Shown here in pieces: positions 25,010 to 33,096 of a DNA stretch of 64,000 nt. Source of the stretch: CALAED01 sp036378315 (GTDB lineage: Bacteria > Actinomycetota > Actinomycetes > Streptosporangiales > Streptosporangiaceae); contig DASUWU010000024.1 of assembly GCA_036378315.1 (NCBI GenBank), positions 16,834-80,833 on the forward strand. Direction: 5' to 3'. Position 1 is the stretch's first letter, and every line of letters starts with the position of its first letter. The position numbers and the translations under genes are program-made. The notes under the pieces are model-generated. The model did no database searches. It worked only from the letters and a program-made list of their open reading frames with translations, and was not told where the DNA came from.

Positions 25010-25681
25010 CTAGCCGACGGGTACGGCGTGCAGCCGGCGGGCCAACTCGGCGGCAGCGGCGCCGGGGTCGGCGGACTCCGTGATCGCGCGGACCACCACG
25101 ACGCGGCGGACGCCCCACGAGATCACCTCGTCGATATTCGTCAGGTCGATGCCGCCGATCGCGAACCAGGGCCGGGAGACGCCGAGCCCGGCGACGTGCT
25201 GGGCCAGTTTCGGCCCGGCCGCCGGACGCCCCGCCTTGGTCGGGGTGGCCCAGATCGGACCGGCGCAGAAGTAGTCGACGCCCGGCTCGGCCGCCGCGGC
25301 CATCGCCTGCTCGCTCGAGTGCGTCGACCGGCCGATGAGGACGTCCTCGCCCAGGATGCCCCTGGCCGCCCGTACCGGCAGGTCGTCCTGGCCGAGATGC
25401 AGCACGTCGGGATGGACCTCGTAGGCCACGTCGGCGCGGTCGTTCACCGCCAGCAGCGCGCCGTGCCGTTCGCACGCCTCCCTGAACACCGAGAGGTGCT
25501 CGATCTCCTGGCGCGCCTCGAGGCCCTTCTCGCGCAACTGCACGATGTCGACCCCGCCGGCGAGGACCGCGTCGAGGAACTCCGGCAGGTCGCCCTGCCG
25601 GGTCCGGGCGTCGGTGCACAGGTAGAGACGGGCCCGGTCCAGCCGGGCCCGCAACGCCACGGCTCGCGCGGTGGGGAACAT
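25010..25681 (-). CDS. thiE: Thiamine-phosphate synthase
   Basis: This 223-residue TIM-barrel enzyme couples the pyrimidine and thiazole halves to thiamine phosphate. Recognisable elements are YLCTDARTRQGDLPEFLDAV, the active-site IVQLREKGLEARQE, AVNDRADVAYEVHPDVLHLGQDDLP, IGRSTHSSEQA, GPIWATPTKAG and the phosphate loop FAIGGIDLTNIDEV. It lies 14 bases after the Rv2175c-like stop and has no strong ribosome binding site. The rest of the thiazole branch (thiO, thiS, thiG) is at 27.7-29.8 kb on the opposite strand; thiC and thiD are not in the window. Confidence 0.95.
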   Translation of the reverse strand: MFPTARAVALRARLDRARLYLCTDARTRQGDLPEFLDAVLAGGVDIVQLREKGLEARQEIEHLSVFREACERHGALLAVNDRADVAYEVHPDVLHLGQDDLPVRAARGILGEDVLIGRSTHSSEQAMAAAAEPGVDYFCAGPIWATPTKAGRPAAGPKLAQHVAGLGVSRPWFAIGGIDLTNIDEVISWGVRRVVVVRAITESADPGAAAAELARRLHAVPVG

Positions 25682-25695
25682 CGTCGCGGAGATCG

Positions 25696-26079
25696 TCAGA
25701 AGGCGAGCGCCTGTGCCCGCCTGCGGACCTCGGTGCCGCGGTTGTCGGAAAGCGCCTGCACCGGGGTGCCGGGAAGGGTGTCGTCGGCGGTGAACATCCA
25801 GCGGAGCGCGGCCGCGTCGTCGTAGCCGGCGTCGGCGAGGACGGTGAGCGTGCCGCTCAGCCCCTTGAGGACATGGCCGTCCCGGATGAACGCAGCCGGC
25901 ACCGCGAGCCCGCCCTCGCGCGGCACGGCGAGGAGCTTGTGATCGCGGATCAACTGCTTGGCCCGCTTGAGGTCGATCCCGAGCAGGACGGCGGCCTCGC
26001 GCAGCGGAAGCCACTCTCCGACGAGGCCATCTGTGTGCGTGTCGATCGTTGTGCCGGCAACGAAGTGCGTCTGCGTCAC
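25696..26079 (-). CDS. Rv2175c-family DNA-binding protein
   Basis: This 127-residue protein resembles M. tuberculosis Rv2175c, a DNA-binding protein phosphorylated by the kinase PknL. The N-terminal winged-helix-like part is VGEWLPLREAAVLLGIDLKRAKQLIRDHK, and the C-terminal part is GHVLKGLSGTLTVLADAGY and DDTLPGTPVQALSDNRGTEVRRRAQALAF. GTG 26079 has AGGGG two bases before it; the preceding GTAAGC could be a -10. A PknL-like kinase gene is 3.8 kb away at 29901, consistent with a retained partnership. Confidence 0.88.
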   Translation of the reverse strand: MTQTHFVAGTTIDTHTDGLVGEWLPLREAAVLLGIDLKRAKQLIRDHKLLAVPREGGLAVPAAFIRDGHVLKGLSGTLTVLADAGYDDAAALRWMFTADDTLPGTPVQALSDNRGTEVRRRAQALAF

Positions 26080-26116
26080 GGCCCCTGCTTACCACGCGGA
26101 CGGCCTGCTGAAACCC

Positions 26117-27391
26117 TCATGATGGCACTGCGTTACGTACCGGCACTTCCGGATTTGCCAGGAGTTTCGGGTCGATACGACCGTCTGCCTTCATGATCCG
26201 GCGGGCTTGTACCAGGTCACGGGGCTGATCGACCGTCAGGATCGCGTCCAGCCGATCTCCGCTGAGCCAGCAGGCCGCCCACTTCCGGCCAGCCGGGTCA
26301 CCCCGCATGACCAGCCGTTCCGCGCCATCTTCCCCGTCACGCTCCGCGCCTTCCCCCGCGCTCCGGTGCGATCCCGCGTACTGGACCATGCGGCCGAACT
26401 GCTCGGACCAGAAGTACGGCACCGGATCGTAGACCGCCGGGCGCCCCACCAGGGTCGCCGCGGCGACGTCGGGCGAGTTCAGCGCCGTGTCCCAGTGCTC
26501 GACCCGCAGCCGCCGCCGATACCGCGCCGACCACCACGCCGCGCAGTCGCCCGCCGCCACGACCTCGGGACGCGGCACGCCGGGTCGGCCACGGCCGGGC
26601 GCGCCGCCGCCGCCGGGGTCCGCGAGGGCGGCGCGCAGTGCCCCGTCCACCGCGACGCCGCGGTCCAGCGCGAGACCCGACCCGGCCAGCCAGCCGGTCT
26701 CGGGCCGGACGCCGACGCAGACGAGCACCTCGTCCGCCTCGATCCGCCCGCCGCCGGTGAGCGCGAGGCCGTCCGCCTCGACCGCGGCGACCGCGCGGCC
26801 GGTCACCAGTTCCACGCCCGCCTCCGCGTACCACGGCGCGGTCAGCGCGCCCACCTCGGCGCCCAGCGCGGCCGACAGCGGCGCGCCGGCGGCCTCGACG
26901 ACCGTCACCCGGCACCCGGCGGCGGCGGCCGCGGTGGCGACCTCCGCGCCGATCCACCCCGCGCCCACGATGGCCAGCCGCCGCCCGGGCCGCAGCGCGG
27001 CCCGCAGCGCCCGCGCGTCGTCGATCGTCCGCAGCAGGCGGGCCGCGGCGCCCGGCAATGCGACGGGGGCGGCGCCGGTGGCGATCACAAGCCCGTCGAA
27101 GGGCAGTTCGCCCGCCGTCGTCTCCACCACTCCCCCGGCGTCGGCCGCGAGCCGGAGCGCGGTCGCCCGGTGCCCGAGCAGCGCCCGGCAGCGCAGCGCG
27201 GCGAGGTCGACGCCGAGGACGGTGTCGTCCGCCTCCCCCTTGAGGACGGCCTTGGACAGGGGCGGCCGGTCGTAGGGCGGATGCGGCTCGGCGCCGACGA
27301 TGGTCAGCTCCCCCTCGTACCCCGCGGCGCGCAGCGCCTCGGCGGCGCGGGCCCCGGCGAGCCCGGCTCCGGCGATCACGACCTGCCGCAT
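26117..27391 (-). CDS. FAD-dependent ferredoxin/nitrite reductase-like oxidoreductase
   Basis: This 424-residue flavoprotein has the two dinucleotide-binding folds of ferredoxin-NAD(P)H reductases: VVIAGAGLAGARAAEALRAA at the N-terminus and LAIVGAGWIGAEVATAAAAAG in the middle, plus the FAD-contacting VVAAGDCAAWWSARYRRRLR and HWDTALNSPDVAAA. It would pass electrons from NAD(P)H to a ferredoxin, probably for a cytochrome P450 or other oxygenase; no partner lies nearby. ATG 27391 has GGAGAGG upstream. Upstream ATG codons at 27412-27433 would add only a short Gly-rich leader. Confidence 0.88.
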   Translation of the reverse strand: MRQVVIAGAGLAGARAAEALRAAGYEGELTIVGAEPHPPYDRPPLSKAVLKGEADDTVLGVDLAALRCRALLGHRATALRLAADAGGVVETTAGELPFDGLVIATGAAPVALPGAAARLLRTIDDARALRAALRPGRRLAIVGAGWIGAEVATAAAAAGCRVTVVEAAGAPLSAALGAEVGALTAPWYAEAGVELVTGRAVAAVEADGLALTGGGRIEADEVLVCVGVRPETGWLAGSGLALDRGVAVDGALRAALADPGGGGAPGRGRPGVPRPEVVAAGDCAAWWSARYRRRLRVEHWDTALNSPDVAAATLVGRPAVYDPVPYFWSEQFGRMVQYAGSHRSAGEGAERDGEDGAERLVMRGDPAGRKWAACWLSGDRLDAILTVDQPRDLVQARRIMKADGRIDPKLLANPEVPVRNAVPS

Positions 27392-27539
27392 GCCCGCCTC
27401 TCCATACGCGCCTCCATGACCCGCCTCCATGCCCACCCTCGGCCGCCTCCTGGCCGCCACCTTAGTGAACATCCGGCCCCCGCCCGCGGGCCGATCGCGG
27501 CGGGGACGGCCGTAAGGCCCGGTCATTGAACAGGGCGTC

Positions 27540-27699
27540 TAAACTGAACGTCGATGGGCGCGGGAGTCCGGTATGGACCGGGCTGAGAGGGGGGCTGGCA
27601 GCTCCCGACCGCAAGGGCCTCTGCGCGTTCCACCGCGCTCCCCCGCGGCGACGCGAAGGCCCTGGACCTGATCCGGATCATGCCGGCGAAGGGAGCGAC
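27540..27699 (+). promoter_or_regulatory. TPP riboswitch controlling thiOSG
   Basis: The thi-box core is unmistakable: GGGAGTCCGG at 27561-27570, GGGCTGAGAGG, then ACCTGATCCGGATCATGCC followed by GGCGAAGGGAG (ends about 27695). The closing helix pairs ACGTCG (27548-27553) with CGACGT (27696-27701), and the 3' strand includes the spacer and the first two bases of the thiO GTG start. TPP binding should therefore hide the AAGGGAG ribosome binding site and start codon, which is translational control. A TAAACT at 27540-27545 may be the -10 element. Confidence 0.95.
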
Positions 27700-28836
27700 G
27701 TGGACGCGTTGATCGTGGGGGCCGGCGTCATCGGCCTGGCCGTCGCCTGGCGGGCCGCCGGCCACGGCCTGTCCGTCACCGTGGTCGACCCGGCGCCCGC
27801 CACCGGCGCCTCCCACGCGGGCGCCGGCATGATCACTCCGGTCAGCGAGCTGAACTACGGCGAGGAGCCGCTGCTGCGGCTCGGCATCGCCTCGCGCGAC
27901 CGGTACGGGAAGTTCGTCGGCGAGCTCGAGGAGCTGACCGGCGTCGGCACCGACTACCGCGCCGACGGGCTGCTGCAGGTGGCCTTCGACGCCGACGACC
28001 TCGCGCTCTTCGACGATCTGCGGCGCTTCCAGGAGTCCCTGGGCGTACGGACCGAGCCGCTGACCGGGCGCGAATGCCGCCGGCTCGAGCCGCTGCTGGC
28101 CCCGTCCGTACGCGGCGGGCTTTACGCCCCCGACGACGGCGCCATCGATCCGCGGCGGTTGTGCGCCGCGCTGCTCGACGCGGTCGTCAGGGCGGGCGGC
28201 ACGTTCGTCCGCGAGCGGGCGACCGACGTCATCGTCGAACGCGACGCCGCCGTCGGGGTGCGGTTGGCCGGCGGTCGCGAGGTGCGCGCCGACCAGGTCG
28301 TGCTGGCCGCCGGCTGCTGGACCGGCGAGCTGGGCGGCCTGCCGCCAGGCACGCTGCCGGACATCAGGCCGGTGAAGGGGCAGATCCTGCGGCTCAGGAC
28401 GCGGATGCCGTTCCTCGCGCGCTGCACGCGCGGGCTCGTCCGCGGCTCGCCCATCTACCTCGTCCCGCGGTCCGACGGCGAGCTCGTCGTCGGCGCGACC
28501 CAGGAGGAGCTGGGATTCGACACGACGGTGACGGCCGGCGGGTTGTGGGAGCTGCTGCGGGACGCCCGCGAGCTCATCCCGGGCATCACCGAGCTCGAGT
28601 TCGCCGAGGTGATCGCCGGCCTGCGGCCGGGCTCACCGGACAACGCGCCGGTGCTCGGCCCGCTCGGCGCCGGCGGCCCGGCCGGCCTGCACATCGCGAG
28701 CGGCCACTTCCGCGGCGGGGTACTGCTGGCGCCGATCACCGGCGATGTCATGGCAGAGGTCCTGGCCACCGGGCAGGTGCCCGAGGTGGCCAGGCCGTTC
28801 ACACCGGAAAGGTTCGGCCGTGCGGGTGATCGTTAA
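27700..28836 (+). CDS. thiO: Glycine oxidase ThiO
   Basis: This 378-residue FAD enzyme oxidises glycine to the imine used to build the thiazole ring. The N-terminus has the dinucleotide fold MDALIVGAGVIGLAVAWRAA; later motifs are ASHAGAGMITPVSELNYGEE, GLYAPDDGAIDPRRL and ASGHFRGGVLLAPITGDVMAE. GTG 27700 lies four bases after GGGAG of the TPP riboswitch. It overlaps thiS by 17 bases and forms a compact thiO-thiS-thiG operon. Confidence 0.95.
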   Translation: MDALIVGAGVIGLAVAWRAAGHGLSVTVVDPAPATGASHAGAGMITPVSELNYGEEPLLRLGIASRDRYGKFVGELEELTGVGTDYRADGLLQVAFDADDLALFDDLRRFQESLGVRTEPLTGRECRRLEPLLAPSVRGGLYAPDDGAIDPRRLCAALLDAVVRAGGTFVRERATDVIVERDAAVGVRLAGGREVRADQVVLAAGCWTGELGGLPPGTLPDIRPVKGQILRLRTRMPFLARCTRGLVRGSPIYLVPRSDGELVVGATQEELGFDTTVTAGGLWELLRDARELIPGITELEFAEVIAGLRPGSPDNAPVLGPLGAGGPAGLHIASGHFRGGVLLAPITGDVMAEVLATGQVPEVARPFTPERFGRAGDR

Positions 28837-29020
28837 TGGCGAGCCGTGCCAGGTGCCGGACGACGCGACCGTGGCCAGCATCGTCGCCACGGTGACCCGG
28901 GCTCCCTCGGGAGTCGCGGTCGCGCTCAACGGCGAGATCGTCCGGCGGGGCGACTGGGCCACGACGGCGCCGCGCGACGCCGACCGGCTCGAAGTGCTGA
29001 CCGCCGTCCAGGGAGGCTAG
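28820..29020 (+). CDS. thiS: Sulfur carrier protein ThiS
   Basis: This 66-residue ubiquitin-like protein carries sulfur as a C-terminal thiocarboxylate. It ends in the required Gly-Gly (TAVQGG) and has the family segments MRVIVNGEPCQVPDDATV and GVAVALNGEIVRRGDWATT. GTG 28820 lies inside the end of thiO. It is followed six bases later by thiG, its partner in thiazole synthesis. Confidence 0.95.
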   Translation: MRVIVNGEPCQVPDDATVASIVATVTRAPSGVAVALNGEIVRRGDWATTAPRDADRLEVLTAVQGG

Positions 29021-29026
29021 GAACAG

Positions 29027-29803
29027 ATGGAAACGCACGACGACGGCCTGGTCATCGGCGGTGAGTCGTTCGAGTCGCGGCTGATCATGGGGACGGGCGG
29101 AGCGCCCAGCATGCGCGCGCTCGAGGAGGCGCTGACCGCCTCGGGCACCGAGCTCACGACGGTGGCGATGCGCCGGGTCTCCGCCACCGCGCACGGCTCG
29201 GTCCTCGACGTGCTGCGCCGCTGCGGGATCCGGGTGCTGCCCAACACCGCGGGATGCTTCACGGCCGGTGAGGCCGTGCTCACGGCCAAGCTGGCCCGCG
29301 AGGCCCTGGAGACGAACTGGATCAAGCTCGAGGTGATCGCGGACGAGCGCACGCTGCTGCCGGATCCGGTGGAGCTGCTGACCGCGGCCGAGCAGTTGGT
29401 CGCCGACGGGTTCGTGGTGCTGCCGTACACCAACGACGATCCGGTGCTCGCGCACCGGCTGGAGCAGGCGGGCTGCGCGGCGGTGATGCCGCTCGGCTCG
29501 CCCATCGGGTCCGGGCTCGGCATCCGCAACCCGCACAACATCGAGCTGATCGTCGAGCGGGCCGAAGTGCCCGTCGTGCTCGACGCCGGCATCGGAACCG
29601 CGAGCGACGCGGCCCTCGCCATGGAGCTCGGCTGCGACGCCGTGCTGCTCGCCACGGCCGTGACCCGGGCGCAGGACCCGGCCCGGATGGCGACGGCGAT
29701 GCGACACGCCGTGGCCGCGGGGCGGCTGGCCAGGACGGCGGGGCGCATCCCGAAACGCCGCTACGCGCAGGCGTCCTCGCCGTGGGAGGGGATCAGCGGC
29801 TGA
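29027..29803 (+). CDS. thiG: Thiazole synthase ThiG
   Basis: This 258-residue TIM-barrel enzyme condenses deoxyxylulose phosphate, dehydroglycine and ThiS thiocarboxylate into the thiazole. Conserved segments are ESRLIMGTGGAPSMRALEEA, LPNTAGCFTAGEAVLTA, NWIKLEVIADERTLLPDP with the Schiff-base lysine, AVMPLGSPIGSGLGIRNP and VVLDAGIGTASDAALAMELG. Its ATG is six bases after the thiS stop, with GGAGG upstream. The cassette is under the TPP riboswitch. Confidence 0.97.
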   Translation: METHDDGLVIGGESFESRLIMGTGGAPSMRALEEALTASGTELTTVAMRRVSATAHGSVLDVLRRCGIRVLPNTAGCFTAGEAVLTAKLAREALETNWIKLEVIADERTLLPDPVELLTAAEQLVADGFVVLPYTNDDPVLAHRLEQAGCAAVMPLGSPIGSGLGIRNPHNIELIVERAEVPVVLDAGIGTASDAALAMELGCDAVLLATAVTRAQDPARMATAMRHAVAAGRLARTAGRIPKRRYAQASSPWEGISG

Positions 29804-29900
29804 GGCGTGTCCCCGGCGGCCGCGTCGGTGGACGCGGCGCGGCGGCGCAAGTTGCCGCTCTTGATAGGTCGCGCCGGAAAACGCCCGTAGACTCGCCTCG

Positions 29901-31844
29901 ATGGACGCGACGGCTGTGGACCCCCTCGTCGGGCAGGTGCTCGACAGGCGATACCGCATTGACTCGCGCATCGCCCGCGGCGGCATGGCGACGGTATATG
30001 TGGGCCACGACCTCAAGCTCGACCGCGCCGTCGCGCTGAAGGTCATGCATCCCAACCTGGCGCAGGACGAGGACTTCGTCCGGCGCTTCATCCACGAGGC
30101 CAAGTCCGCCGCCGGGCTTTCGCACCCGAACATCGTGTCGGTCTTCGACCAGGGCACCGACCGGGGCAGCGTCTACCTGGCGATGGAGTACGTGCCGGGG
30201 CGCACGCTGCGCGACGTCCTCGCGCAGCGCGGCCGGCTCGGCCCCGGCGAGGCCCTCGAACTGATGCAGCCGGTGCTGGCCGCGCTCGCCGCGGCGCACC
30301 GGGCCGGCCTCGTCCACCGCGACGTCAAACCGGAGAACGTCCTGGTACGCGACGACGGCCGGATCAAGGTGGCCGACTTCGGGCTGGCCCGCGCGGAATC
30401 GGCGAGCAAGCAGACCAAGACGGGAGTGCTCCTCGGCACGGTCGGCTATCTCGCTCCCGAGCAGGTGCTGTCCGGCAGCGCGGACGCGAGGGCCGACGTC
30501 TACGCGGCCGGCATCATGCTGTTCGAGCTGGTCACCGGCCGGCAGCCCTACGACGGGGACACGCCGCTCGCCGTCGCGTACAAGCACGTCAACGAGGTCG
30601 TGCCGCTGCCGTCGGCGCTGCTGCCGGGGTTGCCGCCGCAGCTCGACGCGCTGGTGGCCACCGCGACCAGCAGGGAGCCGGCGCGCCGGCCCCCGGACGC
30701 CGCGCACTTCCTCGCCGCGGTGGGCGAGGTGCACCGGGTGCTGCCGCCCGACATCGACCAGATCATGGCCAGATCGGCGCCACCCGGCCCGGCGCCGGCG
30801 CCGCGGGCCGGCACCGTGATGATCCAGCGGACCGAGCACCACGAGTTCGCCGACTTCGCCGCGGCGCCCGAGCCGACCATGGCGGCCCGCCAGCCGGCGG
30901 TCGACCGCATGGGCGCGCTGTTCACCAGCCGCTACCTGCTTGTGCTGCTCGGCGTCATCGCGATCGGGATCATCGGCTGGGCGGTGTGGTACCAGACGTC
31001 CGGGCAGTACGACACCATCCCCAAGACCGTCATCGGCATGTCCATGACCGACGCGAAGGCCAAGCTGGAGGCCGCCGGCCTGACGGTGAAGGCGGGGAAG
31101 GGCTCGTACGACGCCAAGATCGCCAAGGATCACGTGCTGCGGGTCTCGCCGGAGCCCGGGTCACGGTACAAGGCCGGCGACGTCGTCACGCTCTACCCGT
31201 CCAAGGGGCGCTTCCCCATCGAGGTGCCCGACGTCACCGGCAAGTCGCTCGCGGACGCGCGGGCCGAACTGCAGGCGAGCGGGCTGACCCCGGGCGCGGT
31301 GGAGCGCGACTTCTCCGACACCGTGGCCAACGACAAGGTGGTCCGCACCGATCCGCCCGCGCATGACAAGCAGCAGCCGGAAGAGCCGGTCACCATCGTG
31401 CTCAGCAACGGGATCAAGCTGGTCGACCTCGTGGGCTGGAAGCGCGAGGACGCCGAGAACTGGCTCAGGCAGCACGGCCTCAACCCGCAGGTACAGGAGC
31501 AGGACGACCGGAGCAAGAAGCCCAACACCGTCCTGAGCATGAGCCCGGCCGCGGGCAGCGGCGTCTCCCAGGGCGACACGATCACGCTCCAGGTCAACAA
31601 GAAGGACTGCGTGATCTTCGGTTTCTTCTGCGACAACGGCGGTGACCCGCCGGTCAACCCGCAGGACCTCGTTCCGGTGCCGAACGTCACCGGCCAGCCG
31701 GTCCACGACGCCGCGCAGGCGCTGCAGGGGGCGGGCTTCCTGGTTGCGGTGCAGCGCCGTACGCCGGGGGACCAGGTGCTCGCGCAGTCCCCGGCCGCCG
31801 GCCAGCCGGCGCCGCGCGGATCACGGGTCATCCTGGTGCGCTGA
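29901..31844 (+). CDS. pknL: PknL-type Ser/Thr protein kinase with PASTA domains
   Basis: This 647-residue membrane kinase has an N-terminal kinase domain (about residues 14-275) with IARGGMATVYVGHD, the catalytic loop LVHRDVKPENVLV, DFGLA and GTVGYLAPEQ; a juxtamembrane linker; one membrane segment near 344-364 (YLLVLLGVIAIGIIGWAVW); and four extracellular PASTA repeats to the end (for example VPDVTGKSLADARAELQASG). PASTA domains bind peptidoglycan or muropeptides, so it likely senses wall state. The start is leaderless-like, with TAGACT seven bases before ATG. The nearby Rv2175c-like protein is a probable substrate by analogy with M. tuberculosis. Confidence 0.95.
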   Translation: MDATAVDPLVGQVLDRRYRIDSRIARGGMATVYVGHDLKLDRAVALKVMHPNLAQDEDFVRRFIHEAKSAAGLSHPNIVSVFDQGTDRGSVYLAMEYVPGRTLRDVLAQRGRLGPGEALELMQPVLAALAAAHRAGLVHRDVKPENVLVRDDGRIKVADFGLARAESASKQTKTGVLLGTVGYLAPEQVLSGSADARADVYAAGIMLFELVTGRQPYDGDTPLAVAYKHVNEVVPLPSALLPGLPPQLDALVATATSREPARRPPDAAHFLAAVGEVHRVLPPDIDQIMARSAPPGPAPAPRAGTVMIQRTEHHEFADFAAAPEPTMAARQPAVDRMGALFTSRYLLVLLGVIAIGIIGWAVWYQTSGQYDTIPKTVIGMSMTDAKAKLEAAGLTVKAGKGSYDAKIAKDHVLRVSPEPGSRYKAGDVVTLYPSKGRFPIEVPDVTGKSLADARAELQASGLTPGAVERDFSDTVANDKVVRTDPPAHDKQQPEEPVTIVLSNGIKLVDLVGWKREDAENWLRQHGLNPQVQEQDDRSKKPNTVLSMSPAAGSGVSQGDTITLQVNKKDCVIFGFFCDNGGDPPVNPQDLVPVPNVTGQPVHDAAQALQGAGFLVAVQRRTPGDQVLAQSPAAGQPAPRGSRVILVR

Positions 31845-31876
31845 GCGCCGGCGGCCCCGTTAGGCTGGCTGGCGTC

Positions 31877-32761
31877 ATGACCCCGCGCAACCCGATCGGC
31901 GCCCACGTCCCCGTGGCGGGTGGCCTGGCCACGGGCGGCCTCAAGTACGCCGCCGAGATCGGTGCCGAAGCCATCCAGGTCTTCGTCTCCAACCCGCGCG
32001 GTTGGGCGCTCGCGGCCGGAAAGCCGGCTGAGGACGAACGGCTGCGCGCGTACGGGGCGGAGCACGACTTCCCTGTCTTCGTGCACACTCCCTACCTCGT
32101 CAACTTCGGCTCGCCGAGCGCCGACACCCTGTCGCGCTCGGTCGACTCCGTCCGGCACGCGCTCCTGCGCGGGGCCGCCATCGGCGCCCGCGGCGTCGTC
32201 GTGCACACCGGCTCCGCGGTCAGCCAGTCGACGCGCGCCGCGATGCGGCAGGTGCGCGAGCATCTGCTGCCGCTGCTGGACGAGATCCCCGACGACGGGC
32301 CCGACGTGCTGCTCGAGCCGATGGCGGGCCAGGGCGCCATGCTCTGCGCCACGGTGCGGCACATCGGCCCGTACCTCGACGCGATTGACCGGCATCCGCG
32401 GGCGGGGGTGTGCCTCGACACCTGTCACGCGTGGGCGGCCGGGCACGACCTCACCGCTCCCGGCGGGGTCGACGAGACCCTGGACGAGCTCGTGGCGGTC
32501 GCCGGGCCCGGGCGGCTCAGGCTGGTGCACGCCAACGACTCCAAGGACGGGTGCGGCTCGGCCAGGGACAGGCACGAGAACATCGGAGCCGGCCTCATCG
32601 GCGAGGAGCCGTTCGCCGCGCTGCTACGGCATCCGGCCACGGCGGGGGTGCCCTTCGTCATCGAGACACCGGGCCGCGCGCCGGAGCCGCACCGCAAGGA
32701 CATCGAGGTCCTCAAGCGGCTGCGCGCCGGCGCCAATGCCGCGGCGCGGCGCGAGGCGTGA
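31877..32761 (+). CDS. nfo: Endonuclease IV (AP endonuclease)
   Basis: This 294-residue TIM-barrel metalloenzyme cuts DNA at abasic sites. It begins with IGAHVPVAGGLATGGLKYAAE, followed by HTPYLVNFGSPSADTLSRSV, a metal-binding LLEPMAGQGAML, VCLDTCHAWAAGHDL, LVHANDSKDGCGSARDRHENIG and FVIETPG, all with conserved zinc ligands. ATG 31877 follows TAGGCT by ten bases, with no Shine-Dalgarno sequence. It is 32 bases after the kinase gene and may be cotranscribed. A strong hairpin follows its stop. Confidence 0.95.
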   Translation: MTPRNPIGAHVPVAGGLATGGLKYAAEIGAEAIQVFVSNPRGWALAAGKPAEDERLRAYGAEHDFPVFVHTPYLVNFGSPSADTLSRSVDSVRHALLRGAAIGARGVVVHTGSAVSQSTRAAMRQVREHLLPLLDEIPDDGPDVLLEPMAGQGAMLCATVRHIGPYLDAIDRHPRAGVCLDTCHAWAAGHDLTAPGGVDETLDELVAVAGPGRLRLVHANDSKDGCGSARDRHENIGAGLIGEEPFAALLRHPATAGVPFVIETPGRAPEPHRKDIEVLKRLRAGANAAARREA

Positions 32762-32776
32762 GCGCTTCGGCGCACG

Positions 32777-32824
32777 GCTCGGGCGCTGCTGATCAACCCC
32801 CCGACTGCTCAACAGCGCCCGAGC
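32777..32824. terminator. Bidirectional terminator hairpin after nfo
   Basis: A perfect 12-base-pair inverted repeat (GCTCGGGCGCTG at 32777-32788 and CAGCGCCCGAGC at 32813-32824) with a 24-base loop lies 15 bases after the nfo stop and before the end of the convergent symporter gene. It lacks a T-run, as usual for high-GC actinobacteria. Confidence 0.62.
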
Positions 32825-33096
32825 GTGACGCCGTCGGGCCCCACCCCCCCGGTACGGGGCCCGTCGGCGGCGACCCGTGGCCATGGCGGGCGGCTGGATA
32901 TGGTCAGTGCCGCCGTCAGGACCTGTAGGGTCTCCTGTGAAGTGCGCGTCAGAAGACCACACTAGGCCCCCGTCGGGCCCATGGGGTGCGTCGCCGCGTC
33001 CACTCGGTGAACGGTCTGAAATCGTCGCTATACGTCACGTAGCAAACCGACGAACGGGTGATTTCATACGACGAGCGGACCCGACTCCGCCGCGGC
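32825..33096. other. Gene-free region between nfo and the symporter
   Basis: These 272 bases lie between two convergent genes. Near 33029-33039 is the palindrome TACGTCACGTA. The final 100 bases are less GC-rich than their surroundings. No gene or known RNA is recognisable. Confidence 0.35.
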
